Source: an uncultured Clostridia bacterium (lineage in GTDB: Bacteria > Bacillota > Clostridia > Lachnospirales > CAG-274). From it: a stretch of 39,245 nucleotides of DNA. The notes under the pieces were generated by a model. That model ran no database searches. It was not told where the DNA came from and saw only the letters and a list, made by a program, of their open reading frames with translations. Position numbers and translations under genes: made by a program. Location of the stretch: NCBI GenBank assembly GCA_947628755.1, contig CANRBC010000004.1, positions 84,880-124,124 on the forward strand, written 5' to 3'. Positions 16,051 through 24,762 of the stretch are shown one piece after another. The stretch's first letter is position 1; each line of letters begins with the position of its first letter.

Positions 16051-16079
16051 TTGATAAGCCTTGTAAAGTATGCTAAAAT
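16051..16079 (+). promoter_or_regulatory. Promoter of the GH105 gene
   Basis: TTGATA (16051-16056) and TAAAAT (16074-16079) are spaced by 17 bases, 34 bases ahead of the ATG at 16114, which has GAGGAGG upstream. Confidence 0.65.
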
Positions 16080-16113
16080 AAATGTATAAATACATAATAC
16101 GAGGAGGTATATT

Positions 16114-17253
16114 ATGGAAATATTGGATAAGTATATCGACCAGCTTTTGGAGAAAAGCACGCCCCAAGCGCCTATATGGAATATCGAAAAGATAAAGAGC
16201 GGCAAGCCCTCTACATGGAATTACATTGACGGCTGTATGATAAAGGCAATACTTGACCTTTACGCTATAAAGGGCGACGAGAAGTTTCTTAAATTTGCCG
16301 ATGATTTCATCGACTATTTCGTACAGGAGGACGGCTCTATAAAGTCCTACGACCCCAAGGAATACAATATCGACAATGTAAACGCAGGCAAGACGTTATT
16401 CGAGCTTTATAAGCTGACAGGCAAGGAAAAATACAAGAAGGCAATAGAGACCATATATTCACAGGTACAGAATCAGCCCCGTACCGAGGAGGGCAATTTC
16501 TGGCACAAGATGATATATCCCAACCAGGTATGGCTTGACGGTATGTATATGGGACAGCCCTTCTATATGCAGTACGAAGTAGAGTATAACAGCTGCAAGA
16601 ACTGTAAGGACAGCTATGAGCAGTTCCTCAATGTATACAAGAACCTGAGAGACCCCAAGACAGGTCTTTACTACCACGGCTACGACTGCTCCAGAAAAGC
16701 CTTCTGGTGCGATAAGGTCACAGGTCTTTCACGCAACTTCTGGCTGAGAGCGTTAGGCTGGTACGCTATGGCTCTTATAGATACAATATCCGTTATGCCG
16801 GAGGATATGGCACAGGAGAAGGCTAAGCTCTCCGAAATATACAAGGAGCTTATAGATTCAATGCTCAAATATCAAAGCGACAACGGTATGTGGTATCAGG
16901 TAGTAAATCTTGGCGGTATCCCCGGCAACTATCTTGAAACAAGCGGCAGCTCAATATTTGCCTACGCTATTATGAAGTCCGTGAGAATGGGCATACTTGA
17001 CGAAAACTACTTCAAGTATGGCGAAAAGGCATTTAACGGCGTTTGCGAAAAGTATCTTTCCGAAAAGGACGGAGAGCTTCAGCTTGACGGTATATGCCTT
17101 GTTGCAGGCTTAGGTCCTGAGAACAACACACGCAGAGACGGTACTTTCGGCTATTACATGAGCGAGCCTGTGGTATCAAACGACGCAAAGGGCGTAGGAC
17201 CTCTTGTACTGGCTTATATAGAAATTCTCTATAAGGAAAAGGCATCAGCTTAA
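16114..17253 (+). CDS. Family 105 glycoside hydrolase, unsaturated rhamnogalacturonyl hydrolase
   Basis: A 379-residue alpha6/alpha6-barrel enzyme of the YteR/YesR type. These remove the 4,5-unsaturated uronic acid left at the non-reducing end of pectin oligomers by polysaccharide lyases, through hydration of the double bond. The catalytic aspartate region QVWLDGMYMGQPFYMQY places Asp142 where YteR has Asp143; WHKMIYP, LRALGWYAMALIDT and ETSGSSIFAYAIMKSV are also family features. There is no signal peptide, so it acts in the cytoplasm on imported oligomers. It has its own promoter and terminator and stands between the cohesin-SLH gene and an ABC transporter. The exact substrate (rhamnogalacturonan-I or homogalacturonan products) cannot be fixed from sequence. 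Confidence 0.93.
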   Translation: MEILDKYIDQLLEKSTPQAPIWNIEKIKSGKPSTWNYIDGCMIKAILDLYAIKGDEKFLKFADDFIDYFVQEDGSIKSYDPKEYNIDNVNAGKTLFELYKLTGKEKYKKAIETIYSQVQNQPRTEEGNFWHKMIYPNQVWLDGMYMGQPFYMQYEVEYNSCKNCKDSYEQFLNVYKNLRDPKTGLYYHGYDCSRKAFWCDKVTGLSRNFWLRALGWYAMALIDTISVMPEDMAQEKAKLSEIYKELIDSMLKYQSDNGMWYQVVNLGGIPGNYLETSGSSIFAYAIMKSVRMGILDENYFKYGEKAFNGVCEKYLSEKDGELQLDGICLVAGLGPENNTRRDGTFGYYMSEPVVSNDAKGVGPLVLAYIEILYKEKASA

Positions 17254-17264
17254 ATTAAAAAGAT

Positions 17265-17320
17265 AAAGGCGGTCGCAAGACCGCCTTTCAAGCGTGTCGA
17301 TTCTATTGACACGCAAAAAA
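17265..17320 (+). terminator. Double terminator after GH105; second hairpin matches a repeat end
   Basis: The first hairpin is AAAGGCGGTC-GCAA-GACCGCCTTT (17265-17288), a ten-base-pair stem with T3. The second is GCGTGTC...GACACGC (17292-17314) with A6 after it. The string TTTCAAGCGTGTCGATT spanning the two is also found at the end of the 236-bp repeat (29818-29834), so the second hairpin is a stand-alone copy of that repeat's terminal hairpin. Confidence 0.8.
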
Positions 17321-17356
17321 GCTCTGTTTAATATCGATTTGCCAAAGGAGTAAACT

Positions 17357-19051
17357 ATGAAAACACGTTCCAAATATGCTTTAAAATGGATATATAAATA
17401 CACAGGCAAGCAGCTGTGGTGGGTAGTGTTCCTTTCCGTAATAACGGGAGCAATATCCTTGGGCTTTATTTGGCTTGCTCTTTTGGCAAAGGATATTATA
17501 GACTTTGCCACAGGCGCAAGAGAGGGCAGCGTTGTATACGCCATATCTATGATAGCGGCTGTAGTCATACTTCAAGCGGTGCTTAACATAATATACTGCA
17601 ATATACTCATAAGAGCCGTAGGAAAAATAGATATAAAAATAAAGCAGGGCATATTCAACAGCATACTTAACAAAAAATGGACAAGCGTTAATCAATACCA
17701 TTCGGGAGAAATACTCAACCGCTTTACTTCTGATGTAGATGTAGTAGTGGGGGGCGTTGTGGATATTGTGCCAAACGCCATTTCACTGGGTACAAGGCTT
17801 ATAGCAGGTCTTGCGGTGCTCTTTGCCATAGAATGGCGCTTTACCTTTGCGGTGCTTGTGGTAGGTGCATTTGTAATGATAGCAAGCAAGATATACAGCA
17901 AGCATTTTAAATACCTCCATAAGGAATATCAGAATGCAAACGGCGTAGTGCGTTCATTCATACAGGAATGTGTCGAAAACCTTATAGTCATAAAGTCCTT
18001 TGCCAATCACACAATATCTGCCGAAAAACTAAAGGACAGACAGCTTAAGGCTCTTAAGCTTATGTACAAAAGACAGACCGTGAGCAATATTGCAAATACG
18101 GGAGTGTATATACTCTTTACGGGCAGCTTTTATGCGGCAATAGTATGGGGCGCATTTCAGGTGGCGGCAGGCTCTATAACGACGGGTACACTTATGGCTT
18201 TTGCCGATATTCTCAATCAGATAAAAGCGCCTATGCGCAATATAAGCGGTCTTGTGCCTCAGTTCTATTCAATGATAGCCTCTGCCGAAAGACTTATGGA
18301 GCTTGAAGCTCTTGAGGACGAGAACAATACGGAGATAATGGAGACTCCCGACAGACTGTACGAGAGCTTTAATGAAATATCCTTTGAAAACGTTACGTTT
18401 TCCTATAAAAACGAAAATGTTCTTGAAAATGCCTCCAATACCTTTAAAAAAGGCGAATTCACAGCTATTGCAGGACCCTCCGGCATAGGAAAGTCCACTC
18501 TTATGAAGCTCATACTGGGCTTCATAGAACCACAGGAGGGCAGCGTATATATTAAATTCAGCGACGGTAAGCATATTACAGACGGGGGCTACAGAAAGCT
18601 GTTTGCCTACGTGCCCCAGGGGAATATGGTGCTTTCCGGCACTATAAGGGAAAATATAGGCTTCTGCCGTCCCGACGCCTCCGACGAGGAAATAATAAGG
18701 GCAGCAAAAACGGCTATGATATGGGATTTCATAAGCTCTCTGCCCGAGGGCATGGATACGGAAATAGGCGAAAGAGGTCTTGGACTGAGCGAGGGACAGA
18801 TACAGAGAATAGCCGTTGCAAGGGCAATACTCAGCAATGCGCCCATACTTCTACTTGACGAGGCGACCTCCGCCCTTGACGAAAAGACGGAGAGAGAGCT
18901 TATAGACAACATAAAGGCTCTTGAAAACAAGACCTGTATATTTGTATCCCATAAGCACAGAACCATAAGTATGTGCGACAGAATAATCAGCTTTGACAAC
19001 AGAAAGCTGATAAACTGCGATTACGAGCAGCTTAAGGAAACATGGAAATAA
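17357..19051 (+). CDS. ABC transporter, fused permease and ATPase (half-transporter)
   Basis: A 564-residue exporter-type half-transporter. Six membrane helices fill about residues 20-315 (IWLALLAKDIIDFA, YAISMIAAVVILQAVLN, LIAGLAVLFAIEWRFTFAVL), and the ATPase domain follows (about 330-564). Walker A is AGPSGIGKST, the Q-loop is YVPQGN, the signature is LSEGQIQRIAVARAI, Walker B is PILLLDEATSALD, and the switch histidine is in FVSHKH. The signature has LSEGQ rather than LSGGQ, a tolerated variant. It would work as a homodimer or with a partner outside the window. The substrate cannot be named; it need not relate to the pectin genes. AAAGGAG precedes the ATG. Confidence 0.92.
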   Translation: MKTRSKYALKWIYKYTGKQLWWVVFLSVITGAISLGFIWLALLAKDIIDFATGAREGSVVYAISMIAAVVILQAVLNIIYCNILIRAVGKIDIKIKQGIFNSILNKKWTSVNQYHSGEILNRFTSDVDVVVGGVVDIVPNAISLGTRLIAGLAVLFAIEWRFTFAVLVVGAFVMIASKIYSKHFKYLHKEYQNANGVVRSFIQECVENLIVIKSFANHTISAEKLKDRQLKALKLMYKRQTVSNIANTGVYILFTGSFYAAIVWGAFQVAAGSITTGTLMAFADILNQIKAPMRNISGLVPQFYSMIASAERLMELEALEDENNTEIMETPDRLYESFNEISFENVTFSYKNENVLENASNTFKKGEFTAIAGPSGIGKSTLMKLILGFIEPQEGSVYIKFSDGKHITDGGYRKLFAYVPQGNMVLSGTIRENIGFCRPDASDEEIIRAAKTAMIWDFISSLPEGMDTEIGERGLGLSEGQIQRIAVARAILSNAPILLLDEATSALDEKTERELIDNIKALENKTCIFVSHKHRTISMCDRIISFDNRKLINCDYEQLKETWK

Positions 19052-19130
19052 TATGCGCAAAAACGGGCGGCAATCGTACTTCGATATGACGTCTTCACAT
19101 ATTTTTAATAAAAAATGCTTATATCACTTA

Positions 19131-19159
19131 TTGCATTTTTCCCGTATAAATATTATAAT
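19131..19159 (+). promoter_or_regulatory. Promoter of the pectate lyase gene
   Basis: TTGCAT (19131-19136) and TATAAT (19154-19159) are spaced by 17 bases, 42 bases before the ATG at 19202. Confidence 0.7.
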
Positions 19160-19201
19160 GATTACATACAGACTTTTATAAATCGCAAGGAGGTTTCCTA
19201 C

Positions 19202-22200
19202 ATGAAAAAGAGATTGATCGGAATAGGGCTGGCGGCAAGCCTTGCCCTTGGAAATATAGGCGCTTTGCCCGTCATGTCGGCTGTGGACAATACATGGGTC
19301 TCAGGCTGGACGGGTAAGGACGGCAGCACCAGCTTTACCGTGACCGCTACTGAGGACAGCAAGGTGGTCATGGAAAATCAGAAGGTGAACAACGGCAAGT
19401 TTACCGACGACGAGGACAGTATAATATACTATGCAAAGGAGCTTTCCAACGAGGATAATTTTGTGTTCTCGGCTACCATGTCCATTGACGAATACAATAC
19501 AATGGCTGAAAGCAGCAATCCCCAGCAGGGTTCTGTGGGTATAGGCGTGCTGGATTCTCTCTATCACAAGACAGACGATATTTCTTATGACGACAGTATT
19601 TTTGTCGGTACTTATGCTCCGAGCAAATCCGACGATCTGACCATAAGAGCTATATACAGAAGCTCTTCCGAAAAGAAAACCGTAGGCGAGCCTCTTTCCG
19701 ACCCTATAAAGAATCAGGGTTCGGCTCTCGGCACGTATGACCTTGTTATAAAGAAGGAGGGCAGCGTATATACTCTTACCTGCGGCGATAACTCACAGGT
19801 AGTTGAAATGACAAGCCTTGAGGACGAAATATATCCCTGCCTTTATATAGCCAGAAATGTCAAGGCTACCTTCTCCGATGTGAATATTGCCATTGACAGC
19901 AAAAAGGCTGTTTCAATAGAATTAAGCGGCGATTACAAGAAAGAATATATATACGGCGACGCCCTTGATATTTCAGGGCTTACAGGCACTGTGGTATACG
20001 ACAACGGCACAAGAGAAAAGACAAAGGACTTCCTTGTAAAGGGCTATGATGCCAAGAAGGTAGGCAAGCAGACCGTTACTCTGTCCAAGGGCGCAGCGTC
20101 TGTGGATATACCCGTAGAGGTAAAGAACCTTGAGGTAAAGTCCATAAATGTAGACTACACTCCCGTAAAGACAGCCTATGCTTTCGGCGACCTTTTCAGA
20201 ACCCGCGGCATACAGGTATCAGCAGATTATTCCGACGGCTCTCACGTTGTACTTGAGCCTGAGCAGTATTACCTTACCTGCGACGGCAGGGAGATAAAGG
20301 ACGGAGAGGCTCTCCAGGGCTCAGGACGCAAGCAGATAAAGGTATACAGAGCAAAGGAGGAAGGCGTCGTATCCAATACAAACGGCACCTTCTATATAAA
20401 CATAAGCAAGAATAAGGTATCTCAGCTTAGCGTAAAAGCTCCCGTAAAGGATATATACTATTTGGGCGACGAGCTGGATACCACCGGCATGACGGTATAC
20501 TCTACATACAACGACAGCTACAACAACGCCATAACGGAGATAATGAAGTCCGATGATTATAAGCTCTCCGGCTTTGACAGCGATACCGTAGGCGTTAAGA
20601 CTGTAAAGGTAACGGCTGTATCCAATCCCGAGGCAAGCGCCGAGTTCAAGGTAAATGTATTTGAAAGACAGCCGGAAAAAATAGTTATCACAAAATACCC
20701 AAGAACTACCTACGCTATAGGTCAGGACTTTGACGCTACGGATATGGTAGTAGCAATAAGCTATGACAACGGCGATGTAGAGCCGACAGAAAGCTATACC
20801 GTAGACAAGTCCGAATTCGATACCTCCGCTGTAGGCGAGACCTCCGTAGCAATAGGCGTCGAGGGCTTCGACAGCATTAAGCTGCCTGTTACCGTAGTTG
20901 CAGATATGAATAATGTATGGAGAGGCGCTACATTCGGTCAGAGCTCCGGCTATGACAAGGGTATCGAAAGCGTCGGCACTATACCCGAGAACCCGGGTAC
21001 TGCCCAAGGCAAAATAACAGTAAGAGCGTGGGACGGCGCAGGCAAGATAACAAACGACCATGACGGTATAACTTATTACTTTACGGATATTGCAGGCAAC
21101 AGCGATTTCAAGCTCAGCGCAGATATTACCGTTGTAAAGTATCTTGAGCATAATAACGACGACACAAAGAGAAACGGTCAGGAAGCCTTCGGTATTATGG
21201 CAAGAGACGTCGTTCCCTTAGAGGGTACAGACGGCACTCTTACAATAGACCCCAAAGGCGCAAAACTGGCTTCCAACGGGGCGACTGTTCCCATAAGCAA
21301 CAATAAGGTGTTTGCCTCCAATATGGCTATACTGGGCGGATACAGCGGTACAGGCTGGCCATCAGACCCCACAAGCCTCAGCTATGAGAAGAATACCAAT
21401 ATCAACAGAATAAACCTCCTTGTAAGAGAGGGCGTTACGGCTACTGACGGCGGCGGTACAAGAGTAGGTCCTTACGCAGTCAGCTCAGACTTCCCCAAGG
21501 AGGGCAATAAATACAGAATCACTCTTGAGAGAATGAACGGCGGACTTTACGCTAAGTGCTATAACTATCAGACAGAGGAAACTCTCGATACTTACTATTA
21601 TGACGACAGCTTCCTTACTGTACAGAATCCCGATGTGGCATACGTAGGCTTCTTTGCCGCAAGATGGGCGGAAATAGATGTTGAAAACGTAGAGTTCTAC
21701 GAAACAGCAAAGGCTACTGACCAGACCATAGTAAGCAATGAAACCACGCCTTCAACTCCCGCTATATATTTCAGAGACGACCGTTATTCCACAGTTCCCG
21801 AATATACCTTCAAGCTGGATGTAGACGACAGCAAGGGTACTGTTACAATTAAGATGAACGATAAGGTAGTTGCCCAGGACGCTCCTATATCTGATGTAAG
21901 CGAATTTAAGGCAAACCTTGAGACCAATAAGGTAAATAAGCTCGTAGCAGTATATACTCCAGACGATACTCTTAATCTGACGAGCTATGAGCCTCTTATC
22001 ATAAGAGAGGATATTTACCACAAGAGCTATAATTCCAATGCGCCGTTTATATATGCTTCTCCCGACGGACGCTTTAATGCGGCAGGCTCTAAGGACGACC
22101 CTTACGATTTGGATACGGCAATAGGCTTCCTTGCTCCCGGTCAGACGCTTATACTTAAAAACGGCGTATACAAGAGAACAGAGCCCATAGAGGTAATATT

Positions 22201-23122
22201 GGGAGACAACGGCGAGCCTGACAGAATGAAGACAGTTGAAGCCGAAACAGAAGGCAAGGTAATAATAGACGGTCAGAATATTGCCGCCAACGCCATCGTT
22301 ACAGGCAACTATTGGCATTTCAAGGGCATAGAGTTCGTAAACTCAGCCGAGAATCAGAAGTCCTTCCACTTAGGCGGAAGTCACAATATCATAGAAAACT
22401 GTAAGTTCCATGACAACAGAGATATGGGTCTTCAGATAAGCAGAGTAAGCGGTCTCCAGAATAAAGACCAATGGCCTTCATACAATACTATACTCAACTG
22501 CGAATCCTACAATAACTGTGACCCGTCTATGATAAATGCCGACGGCTTCGGCGCTAAGCTGACAGTAGGCGAAGGCAATAAATTTATAGGCTGTAAGTCA
22601 CACCATAATGTAGACGACGGCTGGGATCTCTATACCAAGGTCGGCACAGGCGCTATTGGCGCAGTCACTCTTGAAAACTGTCAGTCATACAGAAACGGCT
22701 GGAAGCTCAATGAGGACGGTACGGAAACGCCTTATAACGCAGGCGGTAACAACGGCTTCAAGTGCGGCGGTGAAAATGTGGCTGTTCAGCACGTGCTTAT
22801 TAACTGTAAGGCATACGGCAACGGCAACAACGGTATCACTACCAACTCAAATCCCGCTCTTAAGCTGGTAAATTGTCAGGTATATGACAATGCCGGCGCA
22901 AACGTAAGACTTTACAGCGCTAAGCCGGACGAGTACAACTACGATGTAGAGGGTATCATATCCTATAACGGCGGCGAGCCGGACGTAGTAGGCACTCTTA
23001 CTCAGGAAACAGATTATACCAACGCAAGCGAAGCTCCCCTTGAAAGCCCCGCAAACTACTGGAGCAGAACAAAGGGCGCTATGGGTATAAACTCTCTGGG
23101 CGCAGTATATAAAAATAAATAA
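19202..23122 (+). CDS. Large secreted family 9 pectate lyase with Ig-like modules
   Basis: A 1306-residue extracellular enzyme. A signal peptide (1-29) is followed by a lectin-like sandwich (about 30-230); four bacterial Ig-like modules (about 233-305, 306-405, 406-492, 493-568), each with a Y.G..D/F..G...Y.DG pattern; a second sandwich resembling the first (about 570-855); a linker domain; and a parallel beta-helix (about 940-1300). The helix has the PL9 active site. Calcium ligands Asp1114, Asp1138, Asp1139 and Asp1142 (ADGFGAKL and NVDDGWDLY) keep the Pel9A spacing (209, 233, 234, 237), and the catalytic base is Lys1187 in NNGFKCGG. It cleaves pectate-type polymers by beta-elimination. The ATG at 19202 has CAAGGAGG upstream. 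There is no SLH or dockerin, so cell attachment is unclear. Confidence 0.93.
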   Translation: MKKRLIGIGLAASLALGNIGALPVMSAVDNTWVSGWTGKDGSTSFTVTATEDSKVVMENQKVNNGKFTDDEDSIIYYAKELSNEDNFVFSATMSIDEYNTMAESSNPQQGSVGIGVLDSLYHKTDDISYDDSIFVGTYAPSKSDDLTIRAIYRSSSEKKTVGEPLSDPIKNQGSALGTYDLVIKKEGSVYTLTCGDNSQVVEMTSLEDEIYPCLYIARNVKATFSDVNIAIDSKKAVSIELSGDYKKEYIYGDALDISGLTGTVVYDNGTREKTKDFLVKGYDAKKVGKQTVTLSKGAASVDIPVEVKNLEVKSINVDYTPVKTAYAFGDLFRTRGIQVSADYSDGSHVVLEPEQYYLTCDGREIKDGEALQGSGRKQIKVYRAKEEGVVSNTNGTFYINISKNKVSQLSVKAPVKDIYYLGDELDTTGMTVYSTYNDSYNNAITEIMKSDDYKLSGFDSDTVGVKTVKVTAVSNPEASAEFKVNVFERQPEKIVITKYPRTTYAIGQDFDATDMVVAISYDNGDVEPTESYTVDKSEFDTSAVGETSVAIGVEGFDSIKLPVTVVADMNNVWRGATFGQSSGYDKGIESVGTIPENPGTAQGKITVRAWDGAGKITNDHDGITYYFTDIAGNSDFKLSADITVVKYLEHNNDDTKRNGQEAFGIMARDVVPLEGTDGTLTIDPKGAKLASNGATVPISNNKVFASNMAILGGYSGTGWPSDPTSLSYEKNTNINRINLLVREGVTATDGGGTRVGPYAVSSDFPKEGNKYRITLERMNGGLYAKCYNYQTEETLDTYYYDDSFLTVQNPDVAYVGFFAARWAEIDVENVEFYETAKATDQTIVSNETTPSTPAIYFRDDRYSTVPEYTFKLDVDDSKGTVTIKMNDKVVAQDAPISDVSEFKANLETNKVNKLVAVYTPDDTLNLTSYEPLIIREDIYHKSYNSNAPFIYASPDGRFNAAGSKDDPYDLDTAIGFLAPGQTLILKNGVYKRTEPIEVILGDNGEPDRMKTVEAETEGKVIIDGQNIAANAIVTGNYWHFKGIEFVNSAENQKSFHLGGSHNIIENCKFHDNRDMGLQISRVSGLQNKDQWPSYNTILNCESYNNCDPSMINADGFGAKLTVGEGNKFIGCKSHHNVDDGWDLYTKVGTGAIGAVTLENCQSYRNGWKLNEDGTETPYNAGGNNGFKCGGENVAVQHVLINCKAYGNGNNGITTNSNPALKLVNCQVYDNAGANVRLYSAKPDEYNYDVEGIISYNGGEPDVVGTLTQETDYTNASEAPLESPANYWSRTKGAMGINSLGAVYKNK

Positions 23123-23148
23123 AAAAATAAATAATATATAATAATGAC

Positions 23149-23185
23149 AAAAAATATCCCTCGGCAACGCCGAGGGATATTTTTT
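23149..23185. terminator. Terminator of the pectate lyase gene
   Basis: A perfect 17-base-pair stem: A6 TATCCCTCGGC (23149-23165), loop AAC, and its complement ending in T6 (23169-23185). It is symmetrical, so it would work in both directions. Confidence 0.92.
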
Positions 23186-23405
23186 GCCATTCAGTCATAG
23201 GCAAGGTGCTGACCAACCATAGGTTGGCGGAAGGGTCGGGACTGTCCGATACTTCGGTACAATGAAGCTGTCAGTTACGTCAAAATCTTTACAATAACAC
23301 GGCATTGAACTGGGTTGACTGAAGGGGCGACTTTATCCTTCCAACTCACAAAAAAAAGCTGTCGCATTATGATTTTTTCTCATAAATCACAACGGCAGCT
23401 CCTTT
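23186..23405 (+). repeat. Degenerate structured repeat and terminator hairpin (gene-free gap)
   Basis: This 220-base stretch holds no gene. It has a CCAACC-ATA-GGTTGG hairpin followed by CGGAAGGGTCG, matching the 3' half of the GGGGAG repeat (TTGGCGG..GGTAGGGTCG at 29915). It continues with GAACTGGGTTGACTGAAGGGGCGAC, a match in reverse orientation to 29408-29435. It closes with an imperfect hairpin AGCTGTCG...CGGCAGCT (23358-23401) of the same family as 3498 and 8007, which serves as terminator for the minus-strand DUF1622 gene. Confidence 0.55.
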
Positions 23406-23441
23406 GGTATGTCGCTAACTTATCTTCGGTTCAAAATAATT

Positions 23442-23765
23442 TCACAAACCTTCCTTTTCCTCCTGCTTTATTTCCCAATGTATCAGAAAGCTGAGGGCGG
23501 CTCTTAAGAAAATTATAATTCCGACTATAACACATTCCTTTATCTCACGGACTATAACGGTACGCAGTATTTCGCTGCCCAGCTTGAATTCAAGACCCAT
23601 AGCCATGCCCTTTGCAAGGTTTAGCCTTGCCAGCTTATTGCCCGTAGCGTAGTCGAAAGCGCCCTTTATACCATGGAAAAACAGTATTAATACGCCTATG
23701 AATTCAAAACCGATTATACCGTAGTTTACTATTAACGTAAGAATGTCGTGCATGGTGTCGAGCAT
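23442..23765 (-). CDS. DUF1622 membrane protein
   Basis: A 107-residue membrane protein of the DUF1622 family, function unknown. Helices: about residues 12-34 (IVNYGIIGFEFIGVLILFFHG) and 75-97 (CVIVGIIIFLRAALSFLIHW), with the family's conserved middle section LAKGMAMGLEFKLGSEILRTVI containing a probable third helix. The C-terminus is charged. The ATG at 23765 has GGGAGG about eight bases upstream; an extension to 23837 lacks a site. It is a single-gene unit on the minus strand, divergent from the next gene. Confidence 0.85.
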   Translation of the reverse strand: MLDTMHDILTLIVNYGIIGFEFIGVLILFFHGIKGAFDYATGNKLARLNLAKGMAMGLEFKLGSEILRTVIVREIKECVIVGIIIFLRAALSFLIHWEIKQEEKEGL

Positions 23766-23878
23766 AGTTATACCTCCCTTTTTATCCAGTATATCACATA
23801 ATGCGCAAATACACAATAAATTTACATAGCGTTGCAAAAGATAAGCATATATGCTAAAATAAATATGGAGGTGTATTT

Positions 23879-24523
23879 ATGGAAAGGCTTAAAAATATTA
23901 CGGGCAGAGGCGCTGCCTTTATGTGCATAATAATCGCCGTTATATTCTATGCCGTAAATATGGGATGGTTCAGAGTATATATGCTTATACCCGTTATTCT
24001 CCACACAGCCCTTTTCTACGGCGTATCCGTATCTGCGTGGAAAAGAAACGGAAAAACATGGGATATTCTCAGCTGTCTTTTGTATCTGTCCTATCTGACA
24101 GCCTATATCACTATGCCCGACTACAAAATAAAAGGCGAATTCTATTGGCTGTTCGGCATACTTAAGGCAACCCCTACACTCATAGATATTTCACAAGCCG
24201 CTTTTGCCATCAGCTCGGCGCTTATAGCTTTGCGCCTTGTCGCCTCTGTCAGAAATATATTTAACCCGCCCTGGTGGAAAAAATATATGCTGCTTGAGCT
24301 TAAGGGCGGAAGGCTCATACCCATATCCGACAACGGCGAAAATATGCTCCGTATACTGTACGACGACGGCACGGAGATACACACAGGCTATTCCGCCAAG
24401 GACAAAAGATACTACATAACCTGCAAGGGCAAAGGACCGGAGAACATAACGGCAGTATATAGCAAAGATGAGATATTGCCGGAGCTTCAGAGAGTGATAA
24501 ACGGCTTCCGCAGGGGAGCTTAA
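23879..24523 (+). CDS. Hypothetical membrane protein
   Basis: A 214-residue protein with four probable membrane helices (about residues 12-27, 32-50, 64-79, 103-121) and a soluble C-terminal domain (about 130-214) rich in beta-strand signals (LLELKGGRLIPISDNGENMLRILYDDG spread over 136-162; ITCKGKGPENITAVYS). No family is recognised and no catalytic motif is seen. GGAGGTG lies upstream of the ATG at 23879. The gene is followed by the structured RNA at 24543 and then cca, so it could be co-transcribed with them. The soluble tail may be a sensor or binding domain, but this is a guess from layout. Confidence 0.75.
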   Translation: MERLKNITGRGAAFMCIIIAVIFYAVNMGWFRVYMLIPVILHTALFYGVSVSAWKRNGKTWDILSCLLYLSYLTAYITMPDYKIKGEFYWLFGILKATPTLIDISQAAFAISSALIALRLVASVRNIFNPPWWKKYMLLELKGGRLIPISDNGENMLRILYDDGTEIHTGYSAKDKRYYITCKGKGPENITAVYSKDEILPELQRVINGFRRGA

Positions 24524-24542
24524 TATAATCTTAATAACTTTT

Positions 24543-24694
24543 TTGGTGTAAAATGCTTGACTTAAAGCTTGCTTTAGGTTTTATTATTAAAATAAGCCTT
24601 AAGGCTTGTCATTTTATACCAAGAGAAAAACGGAGATAGTCTTGCTGTGATACTCCCTATTCACACAGCAAAAGCTATATCCGTTTTTCTTTTT
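24543..24694 (+). ncRNA. Structured RNA with terminator ahead of cca
   Basis: Two folded parts. First, a 13-base-pair closing stem (TTGGTGTAAAATG 24543-24555 with CATTTTATACCAA 24610-24622) encloses three hairpins: CTTAAAGC/GCTTTAGG (24561-24578), TTTTA/TAAAA (24579-24592) and AAGCC/GGCTT (24594-24607), making a four-way junction. Second, a long terminator-like hairpin: AGAAAAACGGA (24624-24634) with TCCGTTTTTCT (24680-24690), an inner ATAG/CTAT and GCTGTG/CACAGC, then T4. This resembles a riboswitch plus terminator, or a small RNA with its terminator. A TATAAT at 24525-24530 could be its -10 box. No known class was recognised. Confidence 0.55.
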
Positions 24695-24762
24695 GCACAG
24701 CTTGTTTATTCCGATAAAATATGGTAAAATATATGTAATGTATTGAAAAGGGTGAAAAGACT

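Noticed and set aside
17357..19051. ABC transporter assigned to pectin oligomer uptake
   Set aside because: The fused exporter-type architecture does not suit sugar import; proximity to GH105 alone is not enough.
20321..21151. 276-residue minus-strand frame opposite the pectate lyase gene
   Set aside because: It is antisense to a clear modular enzyme gene; composition is Tyr/Cys-rich as expected for a shadow of this codon usage.
24543..24622. Degenerate tRNA ahead of cca
   Set aside because: The four-way junction is suggestive, but the closing stem is 13 base pairs, there is no TTCRANY loop and no plausible anticodon arm.
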